Shown: one piece after another, positions 43,717-52,681 of the stretch
Position numbering within the stretch: position 1 is the stretch's first letter
Layout: every line of letters begins with the position of its first letter
Source of the DNA: CADCTB01 sp963768975
GTDB taxonomy: Bacteria; Actinomycetota; Acidimicrobiia; Acidimicrobiales; AC-14
Length of the DNA stretch: 64,000 bases
Assembly: GCA_963768975.1 (NCBI GenBank)
Contig: CAVYKB010000014.1
Location: 83,907 to 147,906 of the forward strand
Reading direction: 5' to 3'
Notes under the pieces: model-generated
Told to the model about the DNA's origin: nothing
What the model saw: only the letters and a program-made list of their open reading frames with translations
Database searches by the model: none
Program-made: the position numbers and the translations under genes

Positions 43717-46098
43717 GTGAGCCCGTCAGCCGTCGAGGTGGTCGTCATCGACTGGGACGGACCGGCGCCGGCCCTGGCCGCCGGCGTCGGCGACCTCCTG
43801 GCCCGGGGCGTCGACGTGGTCCTGGTCGCCTCCCGAGCCACAGCGGAAGCGGCGGCCGGGCTCAGCCGCACCGCCGGCCCGGGCCGGCTCGTCAGCTGGC
43901 CGGGTGGCGACGGCGCCGCCGACTGGGCCCGCCACCGGCTGGTGGGCACAGGGGCGCCCGAAGAGGCGGTCGTAGAAGTCGCGACCGCCGAGGGGCTCGC
44001 CGACCTCCTGGCCGGCGCCGGCGACCTCCCTACGCCGGCCGAGGACCATTGCTGGCGGATCGTGGTCGACCGCTCCGACCCCGACCGTGAGCGCGAGGTC
44101 GAGTCGTGGTTCACCGTAGGCAACGGGCGCACCGGTACCCGGGGGTCGCTGGAGGCCGCGGGAGAGACCTCGCAGCCGGCGCTGTACGTCGCCGGTGTCT
44201 ATGGCTGGGATCCCGGAGAGCCGGCGGGGCCCGAGCTCATGGGCGGCCCCGAGTGGACCCGGATCCGTGCTCGGGTCGACGCCGGCCCGTGTGAGGCCCG
44301 GCGCACGCTGGACCTGCGCCAGGGCGTGCTGTTCAACGAGATGCCGGGGTTCCGCTCGGCCCGGTACGCGTCGCTGGCCGACCGCGACGTGCTCGTCCTC
44401 CAGGGCGAGGGGCCGCCGCTGGGCGATGTCGAGCCGCCGGCGGCCACCGGCGCGGTCGGCAGCGTCGACGTGGCCGTCACCGAGGGCGGGGTCCACATCG
44501 GCATGCAGGCCCGCGACGGCGCCGGCGCCTGGTTCGCCATCGCCGCCGCCGGCGAGGGCACCCGGCTCGTGGCCGTAGACCGTGACGGCCCTGCCCACGA
44601 CGCCCTGGCCCGGGCCCAGGCTCACGGTCCCGCCGGCCTCCTGGCCCGCCACCGCCGGGCGTGGCGGGACCGCTGGTTCGACGCCGACGTCGTCGTCGCC
44701 GGCGACAGCAAGGCCCAACGCGACCTGCGCTTCGCCCTCTACCACCTGATCATCGCCGGCGACCCCGAGAGCGACCGGGCGTCCATCGGGGCCCGCGCCC
44801 TCACCGGGCCGGGGTACCGCGGCCATGTGTTCTGGGACACCGAGGTCTTCGTCCTGCCCTTCTTCATCTGGACCCACCCGGAGACCGCACGGGCCCTACT
44901 GGCGTACCGCCACCGCACCCTGCCGGCGGCCATGGCCAAGGCCGCCCGCCTTGGCTACGCCGGCGCCCTCTATGCCTGGGAGTCGGCCGACACGGGCGAG
45001 GAGACCACGCCTGAGTCGATCGCACTCCCCGACGGGACCGTGCTCAAGGTCCTCACCGGCCTCCAGGAGCACCACATCGCCGCCGACGTGGCCTGGGCGG
45101 CGTGCCAGTACGCCGAGGTCACTGGCGACGACGGCTTCCTCGTCGACATGGGCGCGGAGATCGTGGTCGAGACAGCCCGGTTCTGGGCGTCGCGGACGAC
45201 GGTGGACGCCGCCGGCGCCCACCACATCTGCGAGGTCATCGGCCCCGACGAGTACCACGAGGGCGTCGACGACAACGCCTACACCAACGCCATGGCCCGC
45301 TGGAACCTGCGGGCCGCAGACGACCTGTGTGACCGGTTCCCCGAGATCGCGAACCGGCTGGGCGTGACCGCCGGCGAGCGCGAGCGGTGGCAGGAGGTGG
45401 CCGAAAACCTGGTCGTCCCCTTCGACGCCGGCGCCGGGCTCCACGAGCAGTTCGCCGGCTTCTTCGACCTGGAGAACGTGCGGGCCGTCGACCTCGCCCC
45501 CCGGCCGTTCACCGGTGAGATGGTGGTGGGCGTCGACCGGCTCCGCACCGCCCAGGTGGTCAAGCAGGCCGACGCCCTCATGCTCGGCGTGCTCCTTCCC
45601 GGCGAGATCGACGCCGAGACGCAGATGGCGAACTACCGGTACTACGAGCCGCGGACGTCACACGGCAGCTCGCTGTCGCCGGCCATGCACGCCCTGGTCG
45701 CAGCCCGGGTCGGCGACCTCGACGACGCCCTCGCTTACTTCCACCTCGCCGGCGGCGTCGACCTCGACAACCGGATGGGGAACGCGGCCGACGGTGTCCA
45801 CATCGCCACCATGGGCGGGCTGTGGCAGGCCGCGGTCTTCGGCTTTGGCGGCGTGCGGGCCGAGGGCCGGGCCGTGCGCATCGACCCCAGGCTGCCGGCG
45901 GCGTGGCAGGCTCTCAGCTTCCCGATCCGCTGGCGGGGCACCCGCATCGGCGTGCACGTCTCCGCCGACCGCCTGGAGCTGGACCTGCTGGCGCCGGCGG
46001 TGGTGGCGGTTGGCCCCGGCGCCCCGGTGCCCCTCGACGCCGGGCGCTTCGTCGCCCGCCGGGAATGCGACGGTTGGTCTCTGGCCGGTCCGGTGTGA
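43717..46098 (+). CDS. Glycoside hydrolase family 65 protein with degenerate HAD-like N-terminus
   Basis: A 793-residue cytoplasmic protein. Residues 1-100 look like a shrunken HAD domain (VVVIDWDGPAPALAAG, with DWDGP where phosphatases have DxDGT). From about 115 a GH65 protein follows, with the beta-sandwich (ESWFTVGNGRTGTRGSLE) and the (alpha/alpha)6 barrel. Key parts are GYRGHVFWDTEVFVLPFF, the proposed general acid at about E512 in IGPDEYHEGVDDNAYTN, VVKQADALML, and the phosphate-binding RTSHGSSLSPAMHA. GH65 members are mostly trehalose, maltose or kojibiose phosphorylases; the presence of the phosphate loop suggests a phosphorylase. A HAD-GH65 fusion of this type occurs in mycobacterial OtsB1. 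Confidence 0.9.
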   Translation: MSPSAVEVVVIDWDGPAPALAAGVGDLLARGVDVVLVASRATAEAAAGLSRTAGPGRLVSWPGGDGAADWARHRLVGTGAPEEAVVEVATAEGLADLLAGAGDLPTPAEDHCWRIVVDRSDPDREREVESWFTVGNGRTGTRGSLEAAGETSQPALYVAGVYGWDPGEPAGPELMGGPEWTRIRARVDAGPCEARRTLDLRQGVLFNEMPGFRSARYASLADRDVLVLQGEGPPLGDVEPPAATGAVGSVDVAVTEGGVHIGMQARDGAGAWFAIAAAGEGTRLVAVDRDGPAHDALARAQAHGPAGLLARHRRAWRDRWFDADVVVAGDSKAQRDLRFALYHLIIAGDPESDRASIGARALTGPGYRGHVFWDTEVFVLPFFIWTHPETARALLAYRHRTLPAAMAKAARLGYAGALYAWESADTGEETTPESIALPDGTVLKVLTGLQEHHIAADVAWAACQYAEVTGDDGFLVDMGAEIVVETARFWASRTTVDAAGAHHICEVIGPDEYHEGVDDNAYTNAMARWNLRAADDLCDRFPEIANRLGVTAGERERWQEVAENLVVPFDAGAGLHEQFAGFFDLENVRAVDLAPRPFTGEMVVGVDRLRTAQVVKQADALMLGVLLPGEIDAETQMANYRYYEPRTSHGSSLSPAMHALVAARVGDLDDALAYFHLAGGVDLDNRMGNAADGVHIATMGGLWQAAVFGFGGVRAEGRAVRIDPRLPAAWQALSFPIRWRGTRIGVHVSADRLELDLLAPAVVAVGPGAPVPLDAGRFVARRECDGWSLAGPV

Positions 46099-46138
46099 GG
46101 CAAGATAGCCCGCCCCGCTGAGAGAGAATGAGAATCCA

Positions 46139-46522
46139 ATGACGATGACCACCGCCGATTTCCTCGCCGCCCAACGGCGCGAGCTGGAGGCCCGCCGCGC
46201 CTCCTACCTTGCTGACGTTGACCGTTCCACGGCCACTGCGTTGGAGCTGACCGAGGACGGCGCCAATCAGGACATGGCCGACGAGGACGGCTTCGGCGAG
46301 GGCGACACGCTCAACGTCGAGCGCGACCGGCTGCTCCTCGTCGCCGCCGAGGCCCAGGCCAAGGTGGCCGAGATCGACGCCGCCATCACCAGGGTCGACG
46401 CCGGCACCTACGGCCTCTGCGAGGCGTGCGGGAAGCCCATCCCCGAGGCGCGACTCGAGGTCGTGCCCGAGGCCACGCTGTGCGTGAGCTGCAAGACGGG
46501 CGCCTCGCTGCGCCGGAGGTAG
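46139..46522 (+). CDS. DksA/TraR-type zinc finger protein
   Basis: A 127-residue protein of the DksA/TraR/RbpA-like class: a coiled-coil N-terminal part (LAAQRRELEARRASYLAD), an acidic tip region (NQDMADEDGFGEGDT) and a C-terminal zinc finger CEACGKPIPEARL then CVSCKTG. DksA-type proteins bind the secondary channel of RNA polymerase and modulate transcription during starvation. Whether this small actinobacterial form does so is not shown. The ATG at 46139 is preceded by GAGAGAATGAGAA. The gene is followed by a deletion relic. Confidence 0.88.
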   Translation: MTMTTADFLAAQRRELEARRASYLADVDRSTATALELTEDGANQDMADEDGFGEGDTLNVERDRLLLVAAEAQAKVAEIDAAITRVDAGTYGLCEACGKPIPEARLEVVPEATLCVSCKTGASLRRR

Positions 46523-46527
46523 GGGCC

Positions 46528-46770
46528 GCCGACTTCACCCTCGGGGTGGAGTTTCCGCCCTGCAGGACGTCGACGCCCTCCCGGATGCCACGTTCCTCTA
46601 CCGGGACGTCCGGCCGTCGGCCCGCTACGAGACGCTGGAGTTCCGGGCCGCCGACGCCTGCCTCTCCGTCGAAGACGCCGTCATGGTCGCCGACCTGTGG
46701 CGGGCGCTGGCTCGGACGGCGGCCGCCGAGGCCAGCGCCGGCGGACGTCCTGGGCCTGCTCCTGGCCTAA
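46528..46770 (+). pseudogene. Internally deleted carboxylate-amine ligase (YbdK/GCS2) relic
   Basis: The text starts with ADFTLGVE (46528-46551), which is the N-terminal signature of YbdK/glutamate-cysteine ligase 2 proteins. It then jumps, in another frame, to DATFLYRDVRPSARYETLEF and RAADACLSVEDAVMVADLWR (about 46575-46700), a segment from the second half of the same family. Some 200 residues between them are gone, and so is the C-terminus. No open reading frame joins the parts. Hence a relic; it fills the 290-bp gap before the SpoIID-like gene. Confidence 0.75.
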
Positions 46771-46812
46771 CACGGCCTTTGGAGCCGCGGCGGGCGGGTG
46801 GCAGTATGAGCC

Positions 46813-48339
46813 ATGCCTCGCAGGTCCCTGGGCGCCCTCGCCGCGGCCGCCGCGACCCTCGTCGGGCTGGCGCCGGCGCCGGCGGGTGCCGATCCGGCGC
46901 CCGTGCTGGTCGTCGAGGGCCGGGGCTTCGGCCACGGGGTCGGCATGCCCCAGGACGGCGCCTACGCCATGGCCGCGAAGGGATCCTCGGCCGCCGCCAT
47001 CCTCAACCACTTCTACCCGGGGACGGCCATCGCCCGGCGGGCGGCGACGGTGCGGGTCGGCGTCCTCGATGCGCCCAGCGGGGTCGTGGTGGTGCTCCCG
47101 GGCGGGGGAGAGGTGCGCGACGCCGCGTCCGGGGCCCAGTCGGCCGGCTTTCCCATCACGGTGAACCCCGGCGGCAGCGTGGCGCTCGCCTTCGAAGGGG
47201 GCCGGTACAAGGCCACCCCGCTCGCCGGGGCCGCCCTCAACCGGGCGCCGGCCGCGCCCGTGGCCGCGGCGCCGGCGCCAGCGCCACCGCCACCCACGAC
47301 TGTCCCGCCGACCACCACGACGACGGGCCTCCTCGACCCGCTGCTCAACGCCCTCGTCCCCGCCACGGCGCCGCCGGCGCCGGCCACGACGGCGGTCGCC
47401 CCGTCGGCCACCGTGCCTGCGGCGCAGAACTTCGCCCTCTCGGGCCGGAGCCTGTGGGCGGTGCCTCGGGGAGACGCCACGGTGGCGGTGCCGGGGTCCG
47501 GCCGCAGCTACCGGGGGCTGATCCAGGCCGCCTCCGGAGGGCGGGGCCTGCAGCTGGTCAACGAGGTCGACGTCGAGCAGTACCTGCGGGGCCTGGGGGA
47601 GATGCCGGCCAGCTGGCCGGCCGCCGCCCTTCAGGCGCAGGCGATCACGGCCCGGACCTTCGCCATTCGGGCTGCAGCCGCCGGCAAGACGCTGTGCGAC
47701 TCCCAGCTGTGCCAGGTCTACATCGGCGCCGGCAACGAGCACGCCTCCACCGGCGCGGCGGCGCTGACCACCCGCGGCCAGGTCCTGACGTACATGGGAG
47801 CGCTGGCCGAGACCGTGTACTCGGCCAGCGCGGGGGGCGTTACGGGCACGGCTGAGGAGGGTTTCGGCGCCGGCAGCCCAGACCTGCCCTACCTGCGGCC
47901 GGTCGCCTACGCAGTCGACGACCCCCAGCTGTGGGCCCTCACCCTTCCCCTCCAGCAGGCCGGCGCCCGTATGGGTTACCGGGGCGAGGTGCGCGACGCC
48001 AAGGTGACTCGGACCGGGCCGTCGGGGCGTCCGCTGGAGATCACCTTCGACGGCGCCTCCGGGCCGATGGCCGTCCAGGGCCACCGCTTCTGGTCCGAGT
48101 TCCAGCTCCGCTCCACGCTGTTCTCGCTGCGCACCGAGGTGGCCGAGGCCCCGCCGGAGGGCGAGCAGCTGGGAACCATCGTCGGCTCGTTCCCTCCCGC
48201 CGCCGGCTCCTTCGTGCCGGGCAGGGGCCTGACCGCGGCGACCGCCGAGCCGCTCGGCCGGGCACCGTGGGTCGGCTTCGGCGCTCTGGTGCTGGTGGCG
48301 TGGGCCAACCTCGCCCACCGCCGCGGAGCGTCCCGCTAG
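46813..48339 (+). CDS. SpoIID/LytB domain-containing secreted protein
   Basis: A 508-residue exported protein with a signal peptide (residues 1-26). The first domain (about 30-150) includes GRGFGHGVGMPQDGAYAMA and LNHFYPGT, a region usually found in the C-terminal part of SpoIID catalytic domains. After a Pro/Thr-rich linker comes the SpoIID core with NEVDVEQYLRGLGEMPASWP, AALQAQAITARTFAIRA, LCDSQLCQVYIGAGNEH and ETVYSASAGG. A hydrophobic segment near the end (WVGFGALVLVAWANLA) could anchor it. SpoIID is a lytic transglycosylase acting on peptidoglycan. The order of modules looks circularly rearranged relative to classical SpoIID. The stop overlaps the convergent neighbour's stop. Confidence 0.88.
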   Translation: MPRRSLGALAAAAATLVGLAPAPAGADPAPVLVVEGRGFGHGVGMPQDGAYAMAAKGSSAAAILNHFYPGTAIARRAATVRVGVLDAPSGVVVVLPGGGEVRDAASGAQSAGFPITVNPGGSVALAFEGGRYKATPLAGAALNRAPAAPVAAAPAPAPPPPTTVPPTTTTTGLLDPLLNALVPATAPPAPATTAVAPSATVPAAQNFALSGRSLWAVPRGDATVAVPGSGRSYRGLIQAASGGRGLQLVNEVDVEQYLRGLGEMPASWPAAALQAQAITARTFAIRAAAAGKTLCDSQLCQVYIGAGNEHASTGAAALTTRGQVLTYMGALAETVYSASAGGVTGTAEEGFGAGSPDLPYLRPVAYAVDDPQLWALTLPLQQAGARMGYRGEVRDAKVTRTGPSGRPLEITFDGASGPMAVQGHRFWSEFQLRSTLFSLRTEVAEAPPEGEQLGTIVGSFPPAAGSFVPGRGLTAATAEPLGRAPWVGFGALVLVAWANLAHRRGASR

Positions 48340-49430
48340 CTCCCGAAGCCCGGGGGGAACGTCGGGAGGGTGTAGGTCGGCTGGCTGCCGCCGGGCGTCG
48401 TAGGGAAGGTCGGGAGGGAGAGCGAGGTCGTGGTGCGGCGGGCAGTGGTCTGGGTCGTGCTGTCGACCGGCGGCGCCGGCGCCGCACTCGTCGGCGTCGT
48501 GGTTTCGACCGGCGCCGGCGCCGCCGTGGTGGCCGTCGTCGGCTGGGTGGCGGGCGGCTGGGTGGCGGCCGTCGCGCCGCCCGTGGCGCGAGGTGCAGTG
48601 GTGGCGGTGCTCCCGCCGGCGCCGGAGCCGGTGGCCGGCGCGGTGGCGGCGGTTGCGTCCTCGGCCGCAGGCACGAGGTCGGCAAGGTTGATCGTCGAGG
48701 GCGGGCCGGCGAGGGTGGTGTTCGGGATCGTCAACGGGACCGTGTTGAGCGTGTTCTGGACCGCGATCCGGTCGCTGGTGGTGCGGGTCTGGGACGAGTC
48801 GGTGGGCACGTCGTTGCGGGCCCGGACCGACAGGAACATCCCCAGCAGCACCAGGCTGACCAGGGAGATGAGGGCGATCACCGGGGCGTTGCCGTGGCGG
48901 AGGTCGAACCGGCGGCGCCATCCGCCCGGTGCCTCACGGTCCAGGTCGGCCATGACCGCGGTCGTGCCGCCGCCGAGGCCCCCTCCTGCGGCGCCGACCT
49001 TTGCGTCGCCCGCCCAGATCGAGTCGGGAAGGCGCTCGTGAACGGTGTGGTTGGTGGCGGGCACGGCGCGGGGTGCCGAGGCGCCGCCCAGGGCGGCCAG
49101 CGGGGGAACGGCGGCGGTGGGCTCGCCTTGGTCGGCGGCGGCTTCCGGTGCAGTCTCAGGTGCGGCCGGCGGCGCCGGCGGAGCGCTGGGGGCGAAGGGC
49201 TCCACCTCCGCCGCGGGAGGGAAGATCGGGTCGGAGAACTGGGTGACGCCGGCGTCGGAGGTCCCTGGGAACCGCAGCTCCGCGTCTTCGCCCCCCACGT
49301 CGCCCCAATCGAGGGTCTCGGGCCATTCCAGGGGCTCGTCGAACGACGTCGACGGCAGATCGGAGTCTGCGAAGACGTCGAACACCCACCACGACGTCTC
49401 TTCCTCGGCCTGCGTTGTTTCGTCGGCCAT
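48336..49430 (-). CDS. Single-pass membrane protein with acidic N-terminus and Thr/Pro-rich tail
   Basis: A 364-residue protein with three regions: an acidic, Trp-containing cytoplasmic N-terminus (about 1-75, e.g. SWWVFDVFADSDLPSTSFDE), a Pro/Ala-rich linker, a membrane helix at about 182-202 (APVIALISLVSLVLLGMFL), and an external tail of over 150 residues made mostly of Thr, Ala and Pro, likely O-mannosylated. The family is not recognised. ATG 49430 has AAAGGAAG upstream and is preferred to the longer start at 49460. The gene overlaps the SpoIID gene's end by four bases and is divergent from a penicillin-binding protein gene, so a cell-envelope role is plausible. Confidence 0.75.
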   Translation of the reverse strand: MADETTQAEEETSWWVFDVFADSDLPSTSFDEPLEWPETLDWGDVGGEDAELRFPGTSDAGVTQFSDPIFPPAAEVEPFAPSAPPAPPAAPETAPEAAADQGEPTAAVPPLAALGGASAPRAVPATNHTVHERLPDSIWAGDAKVGAAGGGLGGGTTAVMADLDREAPGGWRRRFDLRHGNAPVIALISLVSLVLLGMFLSVRARNDVPTDSSQTRTTSDRIAVQNTLNTVPLTIPNTTLAGPPSTINLADLVPAAEDATAATAPATGSGAGGSTATTAPRATGGATAATQPPATQPTTATTAAPAPVETTTPTSAAPAPPVDSTTQTTARRTTTSLSLPTFPTTPGGSQPTYTLPTFPPGFGS

Positions 49431-49503
49431 CGGCCTTCCTTTCGCCGGGGCTCCGGACATCGTAGTTGCTGAGGCCTCCGGCGCCAGAGCATCGCCCCAT
49501 ACG

Positions 49504-51405
49504 ATGAGCCGGATGCGACCAGAAAGCAGGCGGCGGGGCGTGGCGATCGCGGTGGCCGTGGCCGTCGTGGCGGCGGCCGCCGGCGCCGGCTGGTTCGTCC
49601 TCGCCGACCGCGAGCCGGCCCTGCCGTCCCGCGAGGTGGCTGCCTACCTGGAGGCGTGGGGCGCCTTCGACGCCGGCGCCATGGCGGCCCTGGCCGCCGC
49701 CCCGCCGGCCGAGATGGCCGGCGCCGTCACCGCCATGCGCGACGACCTCCAGGTCAGTGCGGCCCGCTTCCGGCCGGGCCCGATCGGCCGCGAGGGCGAC
49801 CGGGTCACGGCCCGTTACAGCGCCGAGCTGGAGCTGGCCGGGCTCGGCACCTGGGCCTACGACGGCACCCTCGATCTGGTCCGGGTAGCCGGGCGGTGGC
49901 GGGTGGCGTGGGCGCCGGCGTCGCTGCACCCAGACCTGGCGCCGGGCCAGCGCTTCGGCCGGAGCCGAACGTGGCCGGCCCGGGCGCCGATCCTCGCCGG
50001 CGACGGATCGCCGCTGGTCGTGGCTACCGAGGTCGTCGATGTCGGCCTCCAACCCGAGCGCATACGCGACCGGGCACAGGTCATCGCCATTCTCCAGCAG
50101 CAGGTGGGCGCCGACCCGGCGGCCGTGACCGCCGCCCTGGGTGCGCCGGGTGTGCGACCGGACCATTTCGTGCCGGTGGTCCGCATCCGCCCGGACCGAT
50201 TCGCCCAGGTCCGTCCCGTGCTGGAGCCGGTGCCCGGCGTCTTCTTCCAGCGCACGACGGGCCGGCTGGCGGTGTCCGACAATTTCGCCCTCCACGTCCT
50301 CGGGCGCTTCGACGAGGTCACTGCCGAGCGCCTGGACCAGCTGGGCGGGCCCTACCTCGTCGGCGACTTCGTCGGACTCTCCGGGCTGGAGGCAGCCTTC
50401 GAGCGCCGGCTGGCCGGGACGCCCTCGGGCGAGGTGCGGGTGGTCGACGTCGCCACCGAGGAGCGCGGGAGGGTGCTGTTCCAGTTCACCAGCAAGCAGC
50501 CGGAGCCTGTCCGCACGACGCTCGACCGGCGGACCCAGGAGGCGGCGGAGCAGGCGCTCGCCGGCGTGACGTCGCCGGCCGCCCTGGTGGCCGTCGATCC
50601 CGGGACCGGCGACGTGCGGGCCGTGGTGAGCCGGCCCCTTGACCAGCCGTTCAACCGGGCCCTCGCCGGGCAGTACCCGCCGGCGTCGACGTTCAAGGTG
50701 GTGACGACCGCCGCGCTACTGAGGGCGGGGACGACGCCGGCCAGCCCGGTCGCCTGCCCGGCCGAGGCCACCGTCGGCGGGCAGACGTTCCGGAACTTCG
50801 AAGGCGGCTCCCTGGGCGGGACCACCTTCCGCTCGGCGTTCGCCCAGTCGTGCAACACCGCGTTCGTGACGCTCTCATCGGGCCTGACCGACGGCGGCCT
50901 GGCCGCCGCCGCCGACAGCTTCGGGTTCGGCCGGCGCTACGACCTCGGCCTGCCCACCGAGGGAGCCGAGTTCCCGGCGCCCAGGGACCTCGCCGAGCGG
51001 GCGTCGCAGGCCATCGGGCAGGGCCGGGTGGAGGCCAGCCCCCTACACATGGCCACGGTGGCCGGCGCGGTCGCCTCCGGCGCCTGGCGCCCGCCCCGCC
51101 TGCTGAGCGACAACCTCGCCGCCCCGGCCGTCGCCCTCGACCCCCAGGTGGTGCCGCTGCTGAAGGAGCTGACCGGGGAGGTGGTGCGCACCGGAACAGG
51201 CACGGCTGCGGCCGTCGCCGGCCAGGCGGTGGCGGGTAAGACCGGCACCGCCGAGGTGGGCGGGCCCAACCCCGACCGCACCCACGCCTGGTTCATCGGC
51301 TATCGAGGGCCCCAGCTGGCCTTCTCCATCCTGGTCGAGGGTGGAGGCGTCGGCGGCCGGGTGGCGGCGCCCCTGGCCGCCCGCTTCCTGGCCGCGGCCC
51401 CCTAA
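49504..51405 (+). CDS. Class B penicillin-binding protein with NTF2-like domain
   Basis: A 633-residue membrane-anchored transpeptidase. An N-terminal helix (about 12-35) is followed by an NTF2/MecA_N-like domain (about 40-150, EVAAYLEAWGAFDAGAMAAL), a dimerisation region, and the transpeptidase. The active-site motifs are all present: PPASTFK with the nucleophile at about S395 and K398, S449-C-N451, and GKTGTAE with K579. The layout resembles PBP2a-type and actinobacterial PbpA-like proteins. It cross-links peptidoglycan stem peptides on the outer face. ATG 49504 is used; ATG 49513 is also in frame. The next gene starts 10 bases downstream. Confidence 0.92.
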   Translation: MSRMRPESRRRGVAIAVAVAVVAAAAGAGWFVLADREPALPSREVAAYLEAWGAFDAGAMAALAAAPPAEMAGAVTAMRDDLQVSAARFRPGPIGREGDRVTARYSAELELAGLGTWAYDGTLDLVRVAGRWRVAWAPASLHPDLAPGQRFGRSRTWPARAPILAGDGSPLVVATEVVDVGLQPERIRDRAQVIAILQQQVGADPAAVTAALGAPGVRPDHFVPVVRIRPDRFAQVRPVLEPVPGVFFQRTTGRLAVSDNFALHVLGRFDEVTAERLDQLGGPYLVGDFVGLSGLEAAFERRLAGTPSGEVRVVDVATEERGRVLFQFTSKQPEPVRTTLDRRTQEAAEQALAGVTSPAALVAVDPGTGDVRAVVSRPLDQPFNRALAGQYPPASTFKVVTTAALLRAGTTPASPVACPAEATVGGQTFRNFEGGSLGGTTFRSAFAQSCNTAFVTLSSGLTDGGLAAAADSFGFGRRYDLGLPTEGAEFPAPRDLAERASQAIGQGRVEASPLHMATVAGAVASGAWRPPRLLSDNLAAPAVALDPQVVPLLKELTGEVVRTGTGTAAAVAGQAVAGKTGTAEVGGPNPDRTHAWFIGYRGPQLAFSILVEGGGVGGRVAAPLAARFLAAAP

Positions 51406-51414
51406 ACTCCGCCG

Positions 51415-52581
51415 GTGGAATCTGCGATGGTGCTGCCGCCCGGCGAGGGTGTCCTCCCCAGCCAGTTCCTGGCCGCCGCGGTCGACGCCGGCGTGATCTC
51501 CGCCGGCGGCTTCACGATCCCCCGGGAGAACATCCAGCCCGCCAGCCTCGACCTCCGCCTCGGCGAGGTCGCCTATCGGATCCGCTGCAGCTTCCTGCCC
51601 GGCCGTCACAGCGTCGCCGACCGGCTCAAGGACTACGTGATCGACGAGCTGGACCTCCATCGCGAGGGCGCGGTGCTGGAGACCAACCGCCCCTATCTGA
51701 TCCCTCTCAAGGAGCGGCTGGACCTGCCGGCCAACCTGCGGGGCAAGGCCAACCCGAAAAGCTCGACCGGGCGCGTCGACGTCTTCACCCGGGTCATCAC
51801 CGACGGCAGCGACCGGTTCGACGAGGTAGCCGAGGGCTACACCGGCAACTTGTACCTGGAAGTCGTCCCACTCTCCTTCGCCATCCGGGTACGGGAGGAC
51901 CTCAGCCTCAACCAGCTGCGGCTGTCGGTCGGCCGCCCGGAGCTCTCCGACGACGAGCTCCGCCGTTTCCACGCCGACCAGCCCCTGCTGTTCCGCCACG
52001 GGGAGCCGGTGGTCGCCGGCGAGCTGGCGGTCGACGACGGGCTGTTCCTGAGCCTCGACCTCCGGGGCGACCGCTCGGGCCGGGTGGGGTACCGGGCTCG
52101 CGACAACGCCCCACTTCTCGACCTGACCCGGGTGGGCGGGCTCGATCCCGAGGCGTACTGGGAGCACGTCAAGAGCGAGGACGGCGACCGCATCGTCCTC
52201 ACGCCCCAGCGGTTCTACCTGCTGATGTCCGACGAGTCGGTGACCATCCCGCCCGACCTGGCCGCCGAGATGATGGCCTACGACCCCACCAGCGGGGAGC
52301 TGCGCACCCATTACGCCGGCTTCTTCGACCCCGGCTTCGGCTTCGACGGCGGCGGCCTGTTCCGGGGCTCACGGGCTGCGCTCGAGGTGCGCGCCCACGA
52401 CGTGCCGTTCATGATCGAGCACGGCCAGCGGGTCTGCAAGCTCACCTTCGAGCGCATGCTGGCCGAGCCGGCCACCCTCTACGGGCAGGGGATCGGGTCG
52501 TCCTACCAGCAGCAGGAGGAGACGCTGGGCAAGCACTTCCTGCCCCGCGGCGACGACCAGCTGGTGCTGGGCGGCCCGTAG
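51415..52581 (+). CDS. dcd: 2'-deoxycytidine 5'-triphosphate deaminase, double-domain form
   Basis: A 388-residue protein of the dCTP deaminase/dUTPase superfamily, with two dUTPase-like beta domains in one chain. The N-terminal part includes IQPASLDLRLGEVAYRI and LKERLDLPANLRGKANPKSS, TGRVDVFTRVITDG; the C-terminal part includes LTPQRFYLLMSDESVTIPPD and AGFFDPGFGF. Double-domain forms occur in alphaproteobacteria and some other groups; the common form is about 190 residues. It would convert dCTP to dUTP in dTMP synthesis. Start GTG 51415, 10 bases after the penicillin-binding protein gene. Confidence 0.88.
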   Translation: MESAMVLPPGEGVLPSQFLAAAVDAGVISAGGFTIPRENIQPASLDLRLGEVAYRIRCSFLPGRHSVADRLKDYVIDELDLHREGAVLETNRPYLIPLKERLDLPANLRGKANPKSSTGRVDVFTRVITDGSDRFDEVAEGYTGNLYLEVVPLSFAIRVREDLSLNQLRLSVGRPELSDDELRRFHADQPLLFRHGEPVVAGELAVDDGLFLSLDLRGDRSGRVGYRARDNAPLLDLTRVGGLDPEAYWEHVKSEDGDRIVLTPQRFYLLMSDESVTIPPDLAAEMMAYDPTSGELRTHYAGFFDPGFGFDGGGLFRGSRAALEVRAHDVPFMIEHGQRVCKLTFERMLAEPATLYGQGIGSSYQQQEETLGKHFLPRGDDQLVLGGP

Positions 52582-52681
52582 CTCACACGCGAGCCGGTCC
52601 GCTTCCTGACCAACCCGAGTGGGCGATTCGCGGCCAAATACGGCACCGGAGCGCCCACACCCGGCGCCGCCGGCGAGAAAC

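Noticed and set aside
46681..48921. A 746-codon open frame crossing the SpoIID-like gene on the minus strand
   Set aside because: It crosses two real genes and reads as Arg/Pro/Gly low-complexity sequence.
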